This document shows positions 1-5,827 of a stretch of DNA of 10,568 nt, piece by piece. Source of the stretch: Frankiales bacterium (GTDB lineage Bacteria; Actinomycetota; Actinomycetes; Mycobacteriales; SCTD01). The notes below the pieces were generated by a model. That model did no database searches and was not told where the DNA came from. It saw only the letters and a program-made list of their open reading frames with translations. A program made the translations under genes and the position numbers. The DNA lies in contig JAOPWI010000222.1 in the NCBI GenBank assembly GCA_025965755.1, positions 1-10,568 on the forward strand, written 5' to 3'. Each line of letters opens with the position of its first letter. Position 1 is the first letter of the stretch.

Positions 1-2179
1 TGCCGGACGCGGCGGGCGCGGCGGGCGGGGCCGCGACGCCCGGGGCGGGGCCGGCGGCGACGGAGGCCGACTGGTCGGTGCAGTCCGGGGAGTTGGCCGT
101 GCGGGTCTGGGCCGGCCCGGCCTGGGGGTCCGGGTAGTGCAGGCAGTCGAGCTGGACCCGGTAGAGCTCCGGGTTCTTCTCCCACACGCTGCCGGCGGCG
201 TCGGGATCGGTCTCGGTCGCGCCCTTGGACGTGATCCAGTCCTGAATCTGCTGCTGACCCTGATTGCGGCCGGTGAGGGTCGGGTCGAGCAGGAAGCCGT
301 GCGGATTGGTCTGCACGGTCGGGGTCCGGTCGTTGCGGTAGACCCACGCCTTGTCGTAGAGGTCGCCGGCCCGCAGCAGGGTGCCCGAGGCGGGGTTCGG
401 AACCGTGCCGTCGGTGTAGGCGATCTGGAAGATCACCTTCTTGTCGGCGAACAGGCCGCCCTTGCCCAGCCGCGAGGCGTACGTCTCCGGGCTGCCCGGC
501 CGGGCCACCCAGTTGCCGCGGCCGAACAGGTCGCGGATCGGCTTGGAGCCGGCGAAGGGCTTGTCGATGCGCGGGTCCAGGCGCAGCGGCAGCGACTCGG
601 TGAAGCCGTTGCGGCCCGGACCGCCGTTGAGCAGGTTGGGCTTGTTGGCCTGCAGCACGGCGGCGATGTTGGCGCGGAAGCCCGAGGTGCGGGCGATGTC
701 GATGATCGGGCCGCCGGGGACGTTGGGCACGCCGACCGTCACGTGCGGGTCGGTGCCCAGCAGCATCGTCCCGTAGATGCCGCCGAAGCTCTGGCCGTAG
801 TAGGACACCTCGTGGCCCGGGCCGACACAGGTGTCGACCGTGCCGTCGCCGTTGACGTCGACGCCCTTCTCGAGAGCGCGGATCAGCGTCATGTTGTCGA
901 TCACCGTCTGGATGAGCCCGTCGCGCAGGCCGATCGCCGTCCTGGGGCTGGGCTCGCTCGGCGTGAAGCCGCCGGTCGCGGTGCGCGAGACCGTGTAGGT
1001 CGGGCCGACGCCCTCGGTGTTGCCGATGGATCCGTCGCCGTCGAGGTCCTTGCCGCGGCCGAACGCCTTGCCCCCCGTGGTCGTGCCCGTCGGGGTCTGC
1101 ACGCTGAAGGTGGAGGTCGGCCCGTAGTTGTGGCCGAGCGGGTCGGTCGCGAACACGGCCGTGCCACGGCCGGGCAGCAGGTCGCCGGACAGGAACAGGT
1201 CGAACTTGCTCCGGCTGAACCCGGGCCCGAACACGACCGGCTGCAGGCAGCTGATCGCCGACGGCAGGCCGGTCATCATCGTGACGCCGATCTGGGCGGC
1301 GGCGCGGGGGCGGGGCGCGCTCGTCGACGGCACCTGGGCGATGACGCCCTCGCCGTCGACGTACTGCGGGCTCCGGATCGACCCGAAGCCCAGGAAGGCC
1401 GCCGACTTGGCTGCCACGATCGCGTTCTGCGTGGTCTTCGGGGCGGCCGGATCGGCCGAGGTCTGGTCCTGGCGCTCGACGTTGACGACCGTCGGGCCGG
1501 CGAACACCGACCGGGCCATGCCCGGGAACGCGTCGAAGGCGATCCCGCGCTGCGCGGCGGTGATCCCGGCGTCGGTGTAGGCCGTGCCCGCGTCGAGCTG
1601 CTCGCGCGCCTTGTCCAGCGTGTTGGTCGACGTCATCGTCGTGAACGGCACCCGCCGCGAGGTCGCCCCCGCACCGAGGTCCACCGGCGTGCCGTCGGCG
1701 CCCTTGACCCCGTCGGTGATCACCAGGGCGTACGTCGTGCGCGGCTGCAGGAAGGCGTCGGTGTTGCCGGACACCGTCCGGGATCCGGGGTCGAAGACGA
1801 GCTGGACCAACCCGGTGCGGGCACCGCCGGGCGCCTCGACGTAGACCGTCGTCGGCGTGACCGAGCGCAGGTCGACCGGCCCGTCGAAGGGCAGCGTGAC
1901 GCGGGGCTGCAGGTCGAAGCCGTCGAGCTGGTTCAGCAGAGCCAGGTCGTCACAGAGCGAGCGGCCCAGCGCGTCGCAGCCGGCGGTCGGCAGGGCGATC
2001 CGCTTGCCGGTCAGCTGGGCGGCGTCGGCCACCGTGAAGGCGTCGTTGGGGAAGGGAGCGGTCTCCGGCGTGGTGCCGGTGAGCAGGCGGACGGGCGTCG
2101 CGGCCGACGCCAGCGTGGCGCCCGCGACGGTGGCGAGGACAGCGCTGGACACGGCCAGGGCCAAGATGCGCTTCAACAT
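1..2179 (-). CDS. Secreted VolA-like lipase/esterase (alpha/beta hydrolase), 3' end beyond window
   Basis: The open frame gives 726 residues from an ATG preceded by GGGAG (2184-2188) and runs off the left edge without a stop. Residues 1-26 are a signal peptide (MLKR, hydrophobic core, cut after ASA). Residues about 30-180 resemble the N-terminal domain of bacterial virulence-factor lipases (for example LDGFDLQPRVTLPFDGPVD at 85-103). The hydrolase core has the nucleophile elbow GQSFG with Ser464. By position and context, likely partners are Asp590 (YTDGTVPNP) and His627 (NPHGF). Just before the elbow is a perfect 12-residue EF-hand loop (Asp378-Glu389, DLDGDGSIGNTE) and a second, incomplete one (DVNGDGTVD, 441-449), so calcium binding is likely. 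The last 20 or so residues are a Pro/Ala linker, suggesting a further C-terminal domain outside the window. The likely role is extracellular ester or lipid hydrolysis; the substrate is unknown. Family assignment is from remembered motifs. Confidence 0.85.
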   Translation of the reverse strand, partial: MLKRILALAVSSAVLATVAGATLASAATPVRLLTGTTPETAPFPNDAFTVADAAQLTGKRIALPTAGCDALGRSLCDDLALLNQLDGFDLQPRVTLPFDGPVDLRSVTPTTVYVEAPGGARTGLVQLVFDPGSRTVSGNTDAFLQPRTTYALVITDGVKGADGTPVDLGAGATSRRVPFTTMTSTNTLDKAREQLDAGTAYTDAGITAAQRGIAFDAFPGMARSVFAGPTVVNVERQDQTSADPAAPKTTQNAIVAAKSAAFLGFGSIRSPQYVDGEGVIAQVPSTSAPRPRAAAQIGVTMMTGLPSAISCLQPVVFGPGFSRSKFDLFLSGDLLPGRGTAVFATDPLGHNYGPTSTFSVQTPTGTTTGGKAFGRGKDLDGDGSIGNTEGVGPTYTVSRTATGGFTPSEPSPRTAIGLRDGLIQTVIDNMTLIRALEKGVDVNGDGTVDTCVGPGHEVSYYGQSFGGIYGTMLLGTDPHVTVGVPNVPGGPIIDIARTSGFRANIAAVLQANKPNLLNGGPGRNGFTESLPLRLDPRIDKPFAGSKPIRDLFGRGNWVARPGSPETYASRLGKGGLFADKKVIFQIAYTDGTVPNPASGTLLRAGDLYDKAWVYRNDRTPTVQTNPHGFLLDPTLTGRNQGQQQIQDWITSKGATETDPDAAGSVWEKNPELYRVQLDCLHYPDPQAGPAQTRTANSPDCTDQSASVAAGPAPGVAAPPAAPAASG

Positions 2180-2183
2180 GAGT

Positions 2184-2188
2184 CTCCC
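2184..2188 (-). promoter_or_regulatory. Ribosome binding site of the hydrolase gene
   Basis: GGGAG on the minus strand lies 4 nt before the ATG at 2179. Together with the signal peptide that begins there, it fixes the start. Confidence 0.6.
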
Positions 2189-2203
2189 AAGGGTGTGGCT
2201 CAT

Positions 2204-2219
2204 GGTGACGTACGCCACC
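2204..2219. promoter_or_regulatory. Near-perfect 16-bp palindrome upstream of the hydrolase gene (operator candidate)
   Basis: GGTGACGTACGCCACC pairs with its own reverse complement at 14 of 16 positions; only the A/C pair flanking the central CGTACG fails. It lies 24-40 bp before the hydrolase start, between the upstream terminator and the ribosome binding site, where a promoter or operator is expected. The related core GACGTACGAC (4165-4174) lies upstream of the next secreted-protein gene. CGTACG also occurs in coding DNA here, so chance is not excluded. Confidence 0.35.
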
Positions 2220-2250
2220 GACAGGCGAGCCGGAACGCCCCGGGAACAGC

Positions 2251-2290
2251 CCGAAGGCCCTCCCCCGCGAGCGCGGGGAAGGGCCTTCGG
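2251..2290 (-). terminator. Strong hairpin terminator after the IPT-domain secreted protein
   Basis: CCGAAGGCCC (2251-2260) pairs perfectly with GGGCCTTCGG (2281-2290). Inside this, CCCCGC (2263-2268) pairs with GCGGGG (2273-2278) around a GAGC tetraloop. The stem has 17 pairs with a single C/A mismatch. It begins 7 bp after the stop codon of the 2298-4118 gene and ends before the hydrolase promoter region. No U-tract follows, which is common for actinobacterial terminators. It insulates the hydrolase gene from the gene upstream. Confidence 0.85.
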
Positions 2291-2297
2291 GGGCTGA

Positions 2298-4118
2298 CTA
2301 GCGGATGGTCGTGCGGACCTTGCGGGTGGTGCCGGCGGCGTTGTTGATGTCGCTGCCGGTGCCCGTGAACAGGTCGAACGTGCCCCCGCTGCCGAAGCGG
2401 CGGACGACCTCGTAGCGCCCCGCGGAGTCGGTGCGGGCGCGGCTCGCGATGACCCGGTCGCCGCCGTTGGGGCGCTGGTAGAAGACCGTCACCAGCTGGT
2501 TGCGGCGCTTGGGCAGCGTGGTGCCCGTGAAGCGGTAGGTGCGGACGCCCACGCGGACCACCCGCAGGTTGATCGACGTGCGCACCGTCAGCACGGTCGA
2601 GGGGCTGTCGACGGAGCGGCCCTGCTGGTCGGTGGAGCGGACGTAGAGCCGGGTGTTGCCGCACGGGCCCACCGTGAACTCGATGCGGCCGTTGCTGTCC
2701 GCGATGCCCTCGCGCGCCTGGGCGTACGTGGTGGAGGGACGGCTGTAGGCGAACAGCCGCATCGTGGTGCCGGGCGAGCCGGTGGCGACCACCCGGGCCG
2801 ACTGCTGGCAGTCGATCGTCGTCGGGCTGGTGGTGACGGTCGGCGTGGCCGGACCGGCGCTCGGGCTGGGCGTGGCGCTGGCGCTCGGCGTGACGCTCGC
2901 CGTCGGCGTCGAGCCGGCCGTCGGGACGACCACCGGCAGCCCGCCGGAGGGCGACGCCGACGTGCTCGGTGAGGGGCTGGCCGTGGCGTCCGCGCAGGTG
3001 AAGGCGGGCGTCGCCTGGCGGGTCGAGGCCTGGCCGCTCGGCGCCGGGGTCATGACGTTGACGACCGTGAAGGTCGGCGAGCACTCCGGCGTGGAGGTGC
3101 TCCCGTCCGACGAGGCGACCTGCACCCGGTAGGTGCCCGGGAGCGCCCCGTTGAGGTCGAACGTCGTGACCAGGGCGGTGCCGGACGTCCGCTCGGTGTT
3201 GCTGCCGACGATCGTGCCGACGGTCGGCGTGGCCTCGTTGACGAGGCGCACCGTGGAGCCGACCGGGAAGCCGCGGCCGGAGAGCGTGCTGCGGACCGTG
3301 CTGGCGTTGGAGCCGGCGCTCGGGTCCAGCCGGTCGATCTTGATCGTGGTGATGCGGAGGCCGTCCGCGAGCCGGGCGACCTGACGGTCGGTGTTGGTGA
3401 CCACCAGGTCACGGAAGCCGGGGTTGATCGTCGGGTCGATGCGGATGGTGCGCGACAGCGTGGTCGCGGTGTTCGGGATCGCCGTGCCGTTGCTGGCGGT
3501 GGCGGCCGTGAAGGTGATGTTCGGGTCGACGGTCGTCGTGCCGGCGAAGAACGCCTGGACCGTGGTGCCCCGGGCGAACGTGGTGCCGTTGACCCGGAAC
3601 TCCTGGCCCTGCACGCCGGCCGGCAGCTGGGCGACGTTCGTCCCGGTCACGGTCGGGGCGTTGGCGAACAGGCTGAAGCAGCCGGAGCAGGTGTCGCCGG
3701 CGCTGCGGTCCGTGCCGTTGTAGATGAAGACGTCGTAGCGGCCCGGGTTCGGCGGCGCCTGCGTGGAGCTGGCCGCGAACGTGAACGCCGCGGTGATCGT
3801 CCGGGTCGGCGCCGGGACGCCCTGGCCCTCGACGACGTTGCCCTCGATGACGTCCAGCTGCGCAGCCGGCAGTCCGACCGTGTCGGTGCGGATCAGCTCC
3901 ACCTGGGTGCCGGCGCCGGACGGGTCCCCGGCGGGCAGGAACTGCGTGGTCGTGGTGAAGGTGACGTTGGTCGCGCCGGCGGTCGTGGACGCCGCCGGCG
4001 GGTTGGCCGAGACGATCGGCGCGGCGGACGCTGTCGTCGGAGCGAGCGTGACGACGAGCGCAGCGAGGGTGGCCGTGGCGGCCGCTCCTGCGAGCTGCCG
4101 CCGGAGAGCGATCTTCAT
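2298..4118 (-). CDS. Secreted multi-Ig/IPT-like protein with S/P/T linker and C-terminal beta module
   Basis: The product is 606 residues. I chose ATG 4118 over the in-frame GTG at 4157 because AGGAG lies 4 nt upstream and the signal peptide MKIALRRQLAG... starts there, with cleavage after ASA (residue 32). Three beta-sandwich-like segments follow: about 33-153 (containing CSGC at 144-147), about 154-257, and about 262-355, the last two resembling IPT/TIG or Ig folds. A Ser/Pro/Thr-rich linker spans about 378-436. The C-terminal module (437-606) carries two cysteines (437, 486), GSPGTTMRLFAYSRP, and a final segment with YRFTGTTLP and RYEVVRRFGSGGTFDLF. This module recurs in the 7562-10568 protein. 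No catalytic motif, LPXTG or transmembrane anchor is visible. The probable role is a structural or binding protein outside the cell; the ligand is unknown. Confidence 0.88.
   Translation of the reverse strand: MKIALRRQLAGAAATATLAALVVTLAPTTASAAPIVSANPPAASTTAGATNVTFTTTTQFLPAGDPSGAGTQVELIRTDTVGLPAAQLDVIEGNVVEGQGVPAPTRTITAAFTFAASSTQAPPNPGRYDVFIYNGTDRSAGDTCSGCFSLFANAPTVTGTNVAQLPAGVQGQEFRVNGTTFARGTTVQAFFAGTTTVDPNITFTAATASNGTAIPNTATTLSRTIRIDPTINPGFRDLVVTNTDRQVARLADGLRITTIKIDRLDPSAGSNASTVRSTLSGRGFPVGSTVRLVNEATPTVGTIVGSNTERTSGTALVTTFDLNGALPGTYRVQVASSDGSTSTPECSPTFTVVNVMTPAPSGQASTRQATPAFTCADATASPSPSTSASPSGGLPVVVPTAGSTPTASVTPSASATPSPSAGPATPTVTTSPTTIDCQQSARVVATGSPGTTMRLFAYSRPSTTYAQAREGIADSNGRIEFTVGPCGNTRLYVRSTDQQGRSVDSPSTVLTVRTSINLRVVRVGVRTYRFTGTTLPKRRNQLVTVFYQRPNGGDRVIASRARTDSAGRYEVVRRFGSGGTFDLFTGTGSDINNAAGTTRKVRTTIR
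2301..2810 (-). other. C-terminal beta module, copy 1
   Basis: This encodes residues 437-606 of the 2298-4118 protein. It has two parts: a cysteine-containing segment (GSPGTTMRLFAYSRPSTTY, then TRLYVRS) and a terminal segment (RTYRFTGTTLP, then SAGRYEVVRRF, GGTF and INNAAG). The same order of motifs is found in copy 2 at 7565-8110, so the two are paralogous despite low overall identity. Confidence 0.8.
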
Positions 4119-4122
4119 GGTG

Positions 4123-4127
4123 CTCCT
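4123..4127 (-). promoter_or_regulatory. Ribosome binding site that sets the start at 4118
   Basis: AGGAG on the minus strand lies 4 nt (CACC) before ATG 4118. The in-frame start 39 bp further upstream has no such site and would put 13 non-hydrophobic residues ahead of the signal peptide. Confidence 0.65.
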
Positions 4128-4180
4128 GTCCGGAGGGGTGGTGCGGATGGCTACCAATGACTAGGACGTACGACCGCGGC

Positions 4181-4205
4181 TCCGGTCTCGCTCTCCCGGA
4201 CCGGA
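4181..4205 (-). terminator. Weak hairpin downstream of the Fur-family gene (possible terminator)
   Basis: TCCGGT (4181-4186) pairs with ACCGGA (4200-4205) around a 13-nt loop, 36 bp beyond the stop of the Fur-family gene. The stem is short, the loop is long and there is no U-tract, so this is tentative. The rest of the 122-bp gap (4119-4240) should hold the promoter of the 2298-4118 gene, but no convincing -35/-10 pair is evident. Confidence 0.25.
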
Positions 4206-4240
4206 AACTCGCTGAGTAACCGTCCGACCACGCTCCGGCG

Positions 4241-4681
4241 TCAGTCGGCTGCGGCCGCGCACTCGCTGCAGCGCCCGAAGACGGCGAAGTGGCCCACATC
4301 CACCTGAAAGCCGCGCTCGCCGGCCAGCCGGTCGACGATCTCCACGATCACCGCCGGTGGCGCTTCCTCGATCCCGCCGCAGTCGCGGCAGACCAGGTGG
4401 ACGTGCTCGTCGTCGGTGGCCACCGAGTAGGTCGGCGCGCCGTGCCCGAGGTGGGTGTGCGCGACCAGCTCCAGCTGCTCGAGCAGCTCGAGCGTGCGGT
4501 AGACGGTGGAGATGTTGACCCCGGTGGCCGTCTCGCGCACCCGGGCGACGATCTCCTCCGGGGTGGCGTGGCCGAGCGCCGCGACCGCCTCCAGCACCAG
4601 CTGGCGCTGCGGGGTCAGGCGGTAGCCGCGCGAGCGCAGCGCGCTCTGCCAGTCGTCCCCGACCGGCTGCCTGCGCCCCAT
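4241..4681 (-). CDS. nur: Fur-family metalloregulator, Nur-like (nickel-responsive)
   Basis: The product is 146 residues, normal for Fur proteins. The N-terminal winged helix includes RGYRLTPQRQLVLEAV (18-33) and the recognition segment GVNISTVYRTLELLE (54-68). The dimerisation domain carries CxxC pairs at 98/101 and 138/141, which usually bind structural zinc. Compared with remembered Streptomyces Nur, the three nickel-site histidines are present (His75 and His77 in HTHLGHGAPTY, His131 in GHFAVFGRC). The second site is mostly kept (His38, His93, His95), with Asp91 where Nur has a fourth histidine. Family known role: repression of nickel uptake and of iron superoxide dismutase when nickel is bound. 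The start ATG 4681 lacks a Shine-Dalgarno but lies 7 nt after a -10 hexamer, so it is probably leaderless. Fur membership is near certain. The nickel specificity is inferred; Zur or PerR-like function is the alternative. Confidence 0.85.
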   Translation of the reverse strand: MGRRQPVGDDWQSALRSRGYRLTPQRQLVLEAVAALGHATPEEIVARVRETATGVNISTVYRTLELLEQLELVAHTHLGHGAPTYSVATDDEHVHLVCRDCGGIEEAPPAVIVEIVDRLAGERGFQVDVGHFAVFGRCSECAAAAD

Positions 4682-4688
4682 ATCGCTG

Positions 4689-4694
4689 ACAGTA
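4689..4694 (-). promoter_or_regulatory. -10 element of the nur-like gene, leaderless
   Basis: TACTGT (minus strand) matches TANNNT and is followed by exactly 7 nt before the ATG at 4681, so transcription would begin at or next to the start codon. No clear -35 is visible at 16-18 bp. No classical AT-rich Fur, Zur or Nur palindrome is seen in this gap. Confidence 0.5.
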
Positions 4695-4704
4695 ACCGCA
4701 GGGC

Positions 4705-4710
4705 TAGCGT
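4705..4710 (+). promoter_or_regulatory. -10 element of the aminotransferase gene, leaderless
   Basis: TAGCGT matches TANNNT and is followed by exactly 7 nt (CGCCGGC) before GTG 4718. Only 10 bp separate it from the oppositely directed -10 of the nur-like gene. CTGACA (4686-4691) resembles a -35 but is only 13 bp away, too close for normal spacing. Confidence 0.5.
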
Positions 4711-4717
4711 CGCCGGC

Positions 4718-5545
4718 GTGACGACGGTCCTCGCCCTGCTGACTCCCGACGGCCCCGCGCTGGTGGACCCGGCCGTGCCGGTCCTGCGCGCCGACGATGT
4801 CGGGGTGATCCGGGGCGAGTCGGTCTTCGAGACCCTGCGCGTCGTGGGCCGCCGGGCCGGTTTCGTCGACGCCCACCTGGCTCGCCTGCAGCGCAGCGCG
4901 GACCGCCTCGCCGTCCCGCTGCCGGCCGGGCACGAGGCCCTGGTCGACTGCGCGGTGGGCGCCTGGGGGGACGAGGACGGCGTGCTGCGGGTCGTCGTGA
5001 CCAAGGGCGGCACGGCGTACGCGCTGCTCACTCCCGTCCCGGCGGCGACCGTCGCCGGGCGCCGGGGCGTCACCGCCGTCACCCTGACGCTCGGGCTGCC
5101 GGCCGGCCTGCGGGCCCAGGCGCCGTGGCTGCTCGGCGGGGTGAAGGCCACGTCGTACGCCGCCAACATGGCCGCTCTGCGCGAGGCCGAGGCCCGCGGC
5201 GCGCAGGACGTCATCTACGTGAGCACCGACGGCGAGGTCCTCGAGGGCCCGACGTCCACCTGCGCCTGGGTCACCGGCGGCGTGCTGGTGACGCCGCCGG
5301 CCGACGAGGTGGGCATCCTGCCCGGCACCACCATGGGGGTGGCGCTGTCACTCGCCGAGCGGCTGGGAGTGGCGTACGAGGTGCGGCGCGGCACCGTCGA
5401 CGAGCTGCGCGCCGCCGACGAGGTGCTCCTGCTGGGCAGCGTCCGCGGCATCGCCCCCGTGCTCGCGCTCGACGGTGTCGCCTTCCCCGCCGGACCGGTC
5501 ACCACCCGGCTGGGCGAGGCCTTCGAGGCGGCCCTGCGTCCCTAG
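4718..5545 (+). CDS. Class IV (fold-type IV) PLP aminotransferase, possible aminodeoxychorismate lyase
   Basis: The product is 275 residues from a GTG start, the usual length of the family. Family features: RADDVGVIRGESVFETLR (24-41), HLARLQRSA with Arg56, the PLP lysine in GGVKATSYAANMAALREA (Lys143), and VLEGPTSTCAWV with Glu176, which contacts the cofactor nitrogen in family members. The second part ends with LLGSVRGIAPVLALDG, matching the conserved cofactor and substrate loop. The family includes 4-amino-4-deoxychorismate lyase (p-aminobenzoate for folate), branched-chain and D-amino acid aminotransferases. The stand-alone gene context mildly favours the lyase, but the sequence does not settle the substrate. 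The frame stays open upstream to 4289 across the nur-like gene, but that part is antisense shadow. GTG 4718 is chosen from the family N-terminus and the -10 spacing. Confidence 0.85.
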   Translation: MTTVLALLTPDGPALVDPAVPVLRADDVGVIRGESVFETLRVVGRRAGFVDAHLARLQRSADRLAVPLPAGHEALVDCAVGAWGDEDGVLRVVVTKGGTAYALLTPVPAATVAGRRGVTAVTLTLGLPAGLRAQAPWLLGGVKATSYAANMAALREAEARGAQDVIYVSTDGEVLEGPTSTCAWVTGGVLVTPPADEVGILPGTTMGVALSLAERLGVAYEVRRGTVDELRAADEVLLLGSVRGIAPVLALDGVAFPAGPVTTRLGEAFEAALRP

Positions 5546-5557
5546 CCCCTGGGGGCT
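5544..5557. terminator. Compact hairpin shared by two convergent genes
   Basis: AGCCC (5544-5548) pairs with GGGCT (5553-5557) around a CTGG loop. The stem overlaps the TAG of the aminotransferase (5543-5545) and the TGA of the convergent small gene (5557-5559). As a palindrome it could serve both directions, but it is short and has no U-tract. Confidence 0.35.
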
Positions 5558-5679
5558 CAGGCCGTCAGGGCCGGGGCGGGGTGTTCGGAGCGCAGGACCT
5601 CCTCACTGTCGACGCCCAGCGCGAGGTCGATCAGCAGGGTGAGCGGAACGCCGCTCTTGAGCAGTGCCATGGGGTGCAT
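5557..5679 (-). CDS. 40-residue small protein of unknown function
   Basis: The frame encodes 40 residues starting MHPMALLKSGVPLTLLID. The start is chosen because AGGAGG (5685-5690) lies 5 nt before this ATG, an ideal Shine-Dalgarno; a start at 5745 has no comparable site. Residues 5-22 are mildly hydrophobic with a central Gly-Val-Pro and an Asp near the end (GVPLTLLIDLAL), too polar for a secure transmembrane helix. The tail is acidic, then Pro/Ala-rich (DSEEVLRSEHPAPALTA). There are no cysteines or metal motifs. I have an impression of similar short actinobacterial proteins with a GVPLTLLxDLA-like core but cannot name a family. The gene ends 11 bp from the convergent aminotransferase stop. 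Its Shine-Dalgarno is buried in a hairpin (see 5680-5730), suggesting translational control. Confidence 0.65.
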   Translation of the reverse strand: MHPMALLKSGVPLTLLIDLALGVDSEEVLRSEHPAPALTA

Positions 5680-5730
5680 CGGTGCCTCCTGAGGGGGGGT
5701 GTACCTGGTGCATCGGACCCCTCGGCACCG
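5680..5730 (-). promoter_or_regulatory. Shine-Dalgarno-sequestering hairpin directly before the small-protein AUG
   Basis: In the minus-strand RNA, CGGUGCC (5730-5724) pairs with GGCACCG (5686-5680), which ends immediately before the AUG. Stacked on it, GAGGGG (5723-5718) pairs with CCCCUC (5696-5691). The 13 pairs are interrupted only by an AGGA bulge (5690-5687) on the 3' side. The Shine-Dalgarno AGGAGG is therefore half bulge, half stem. The apical loop is 21 nt. Upstream, GGCGCU (5743-5738) could pair with GGUGCC (5729-5724), two of the pairs G-U, and so compete for the same strand. A further stem CCGGG/CCCGG (5767-5763 with 5750-5746) precedes it. This is the layout of a cis-acting translational switch, but no known riboswitch class is recognised. 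Confidence 0.5.
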
Positions 5731-5767
5731 CCGCCGCAGCGCCATCCGGGTGACTGGATCTTCCCGG

Positions 5768-5796
5768 TCGACAAGCGGCTGAGGGCGTCGTACCGT
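5768..5796 (+). promoter_or_regulatory. Sigma-70-type promoter with inverted repeat over the -10
   Basis: TCGACA (5768-5773, 5/6 match to TTGACA) is followed after exactly 17 bp by TACCGT (5791-5796, matching TANNNT). Transcription should start near 5803. An inverted repeat GTACC-N5-GGTAC (5790-5804) covers the -10 and predicted start, a plausible operator. AGGAGG follows at 5811-5816. The promoter points away from the small-protein gene toward the candidate leader peptide and the dehydrogenase. Confidence 0.6.
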
Positions 5797-5827
5797 CGTG
5801 GTACACGGAGAGGAGGTGGTCCAGGAC

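Noticed and set aside
137..2347. A 736-codon plus-strand open frame opposite the hydrolase gene
   Set aside because: Its product is Arg/Gly/Val/Ala-rich with no domain, and it is the antisense shadow expected from high third-position GC. The minus-strand frame has a signal peptide, catalytic motifs and a ribosome binding site.
4289..4717. Upstream extension of the aminotransferase frame
   Set aside because: It runs antisense through the whole Fur-family coding region. The family N-terminus begins at GTG 4718.
4682..4933. Longer start for the Fur-family gene, adding 84 residues
   Set aside because: The extra residues are antisense to the aminotransferase and lack Fur similarity. ATG 4681 gives the normal family length.
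5691..5700. Seven-cytosine run (minus strand) as a 6C RNA motif
   Set aside because: The 6C motif has two hairpins with C-runs in their loops. Here there is one run, and it is mostly paired in the stem.
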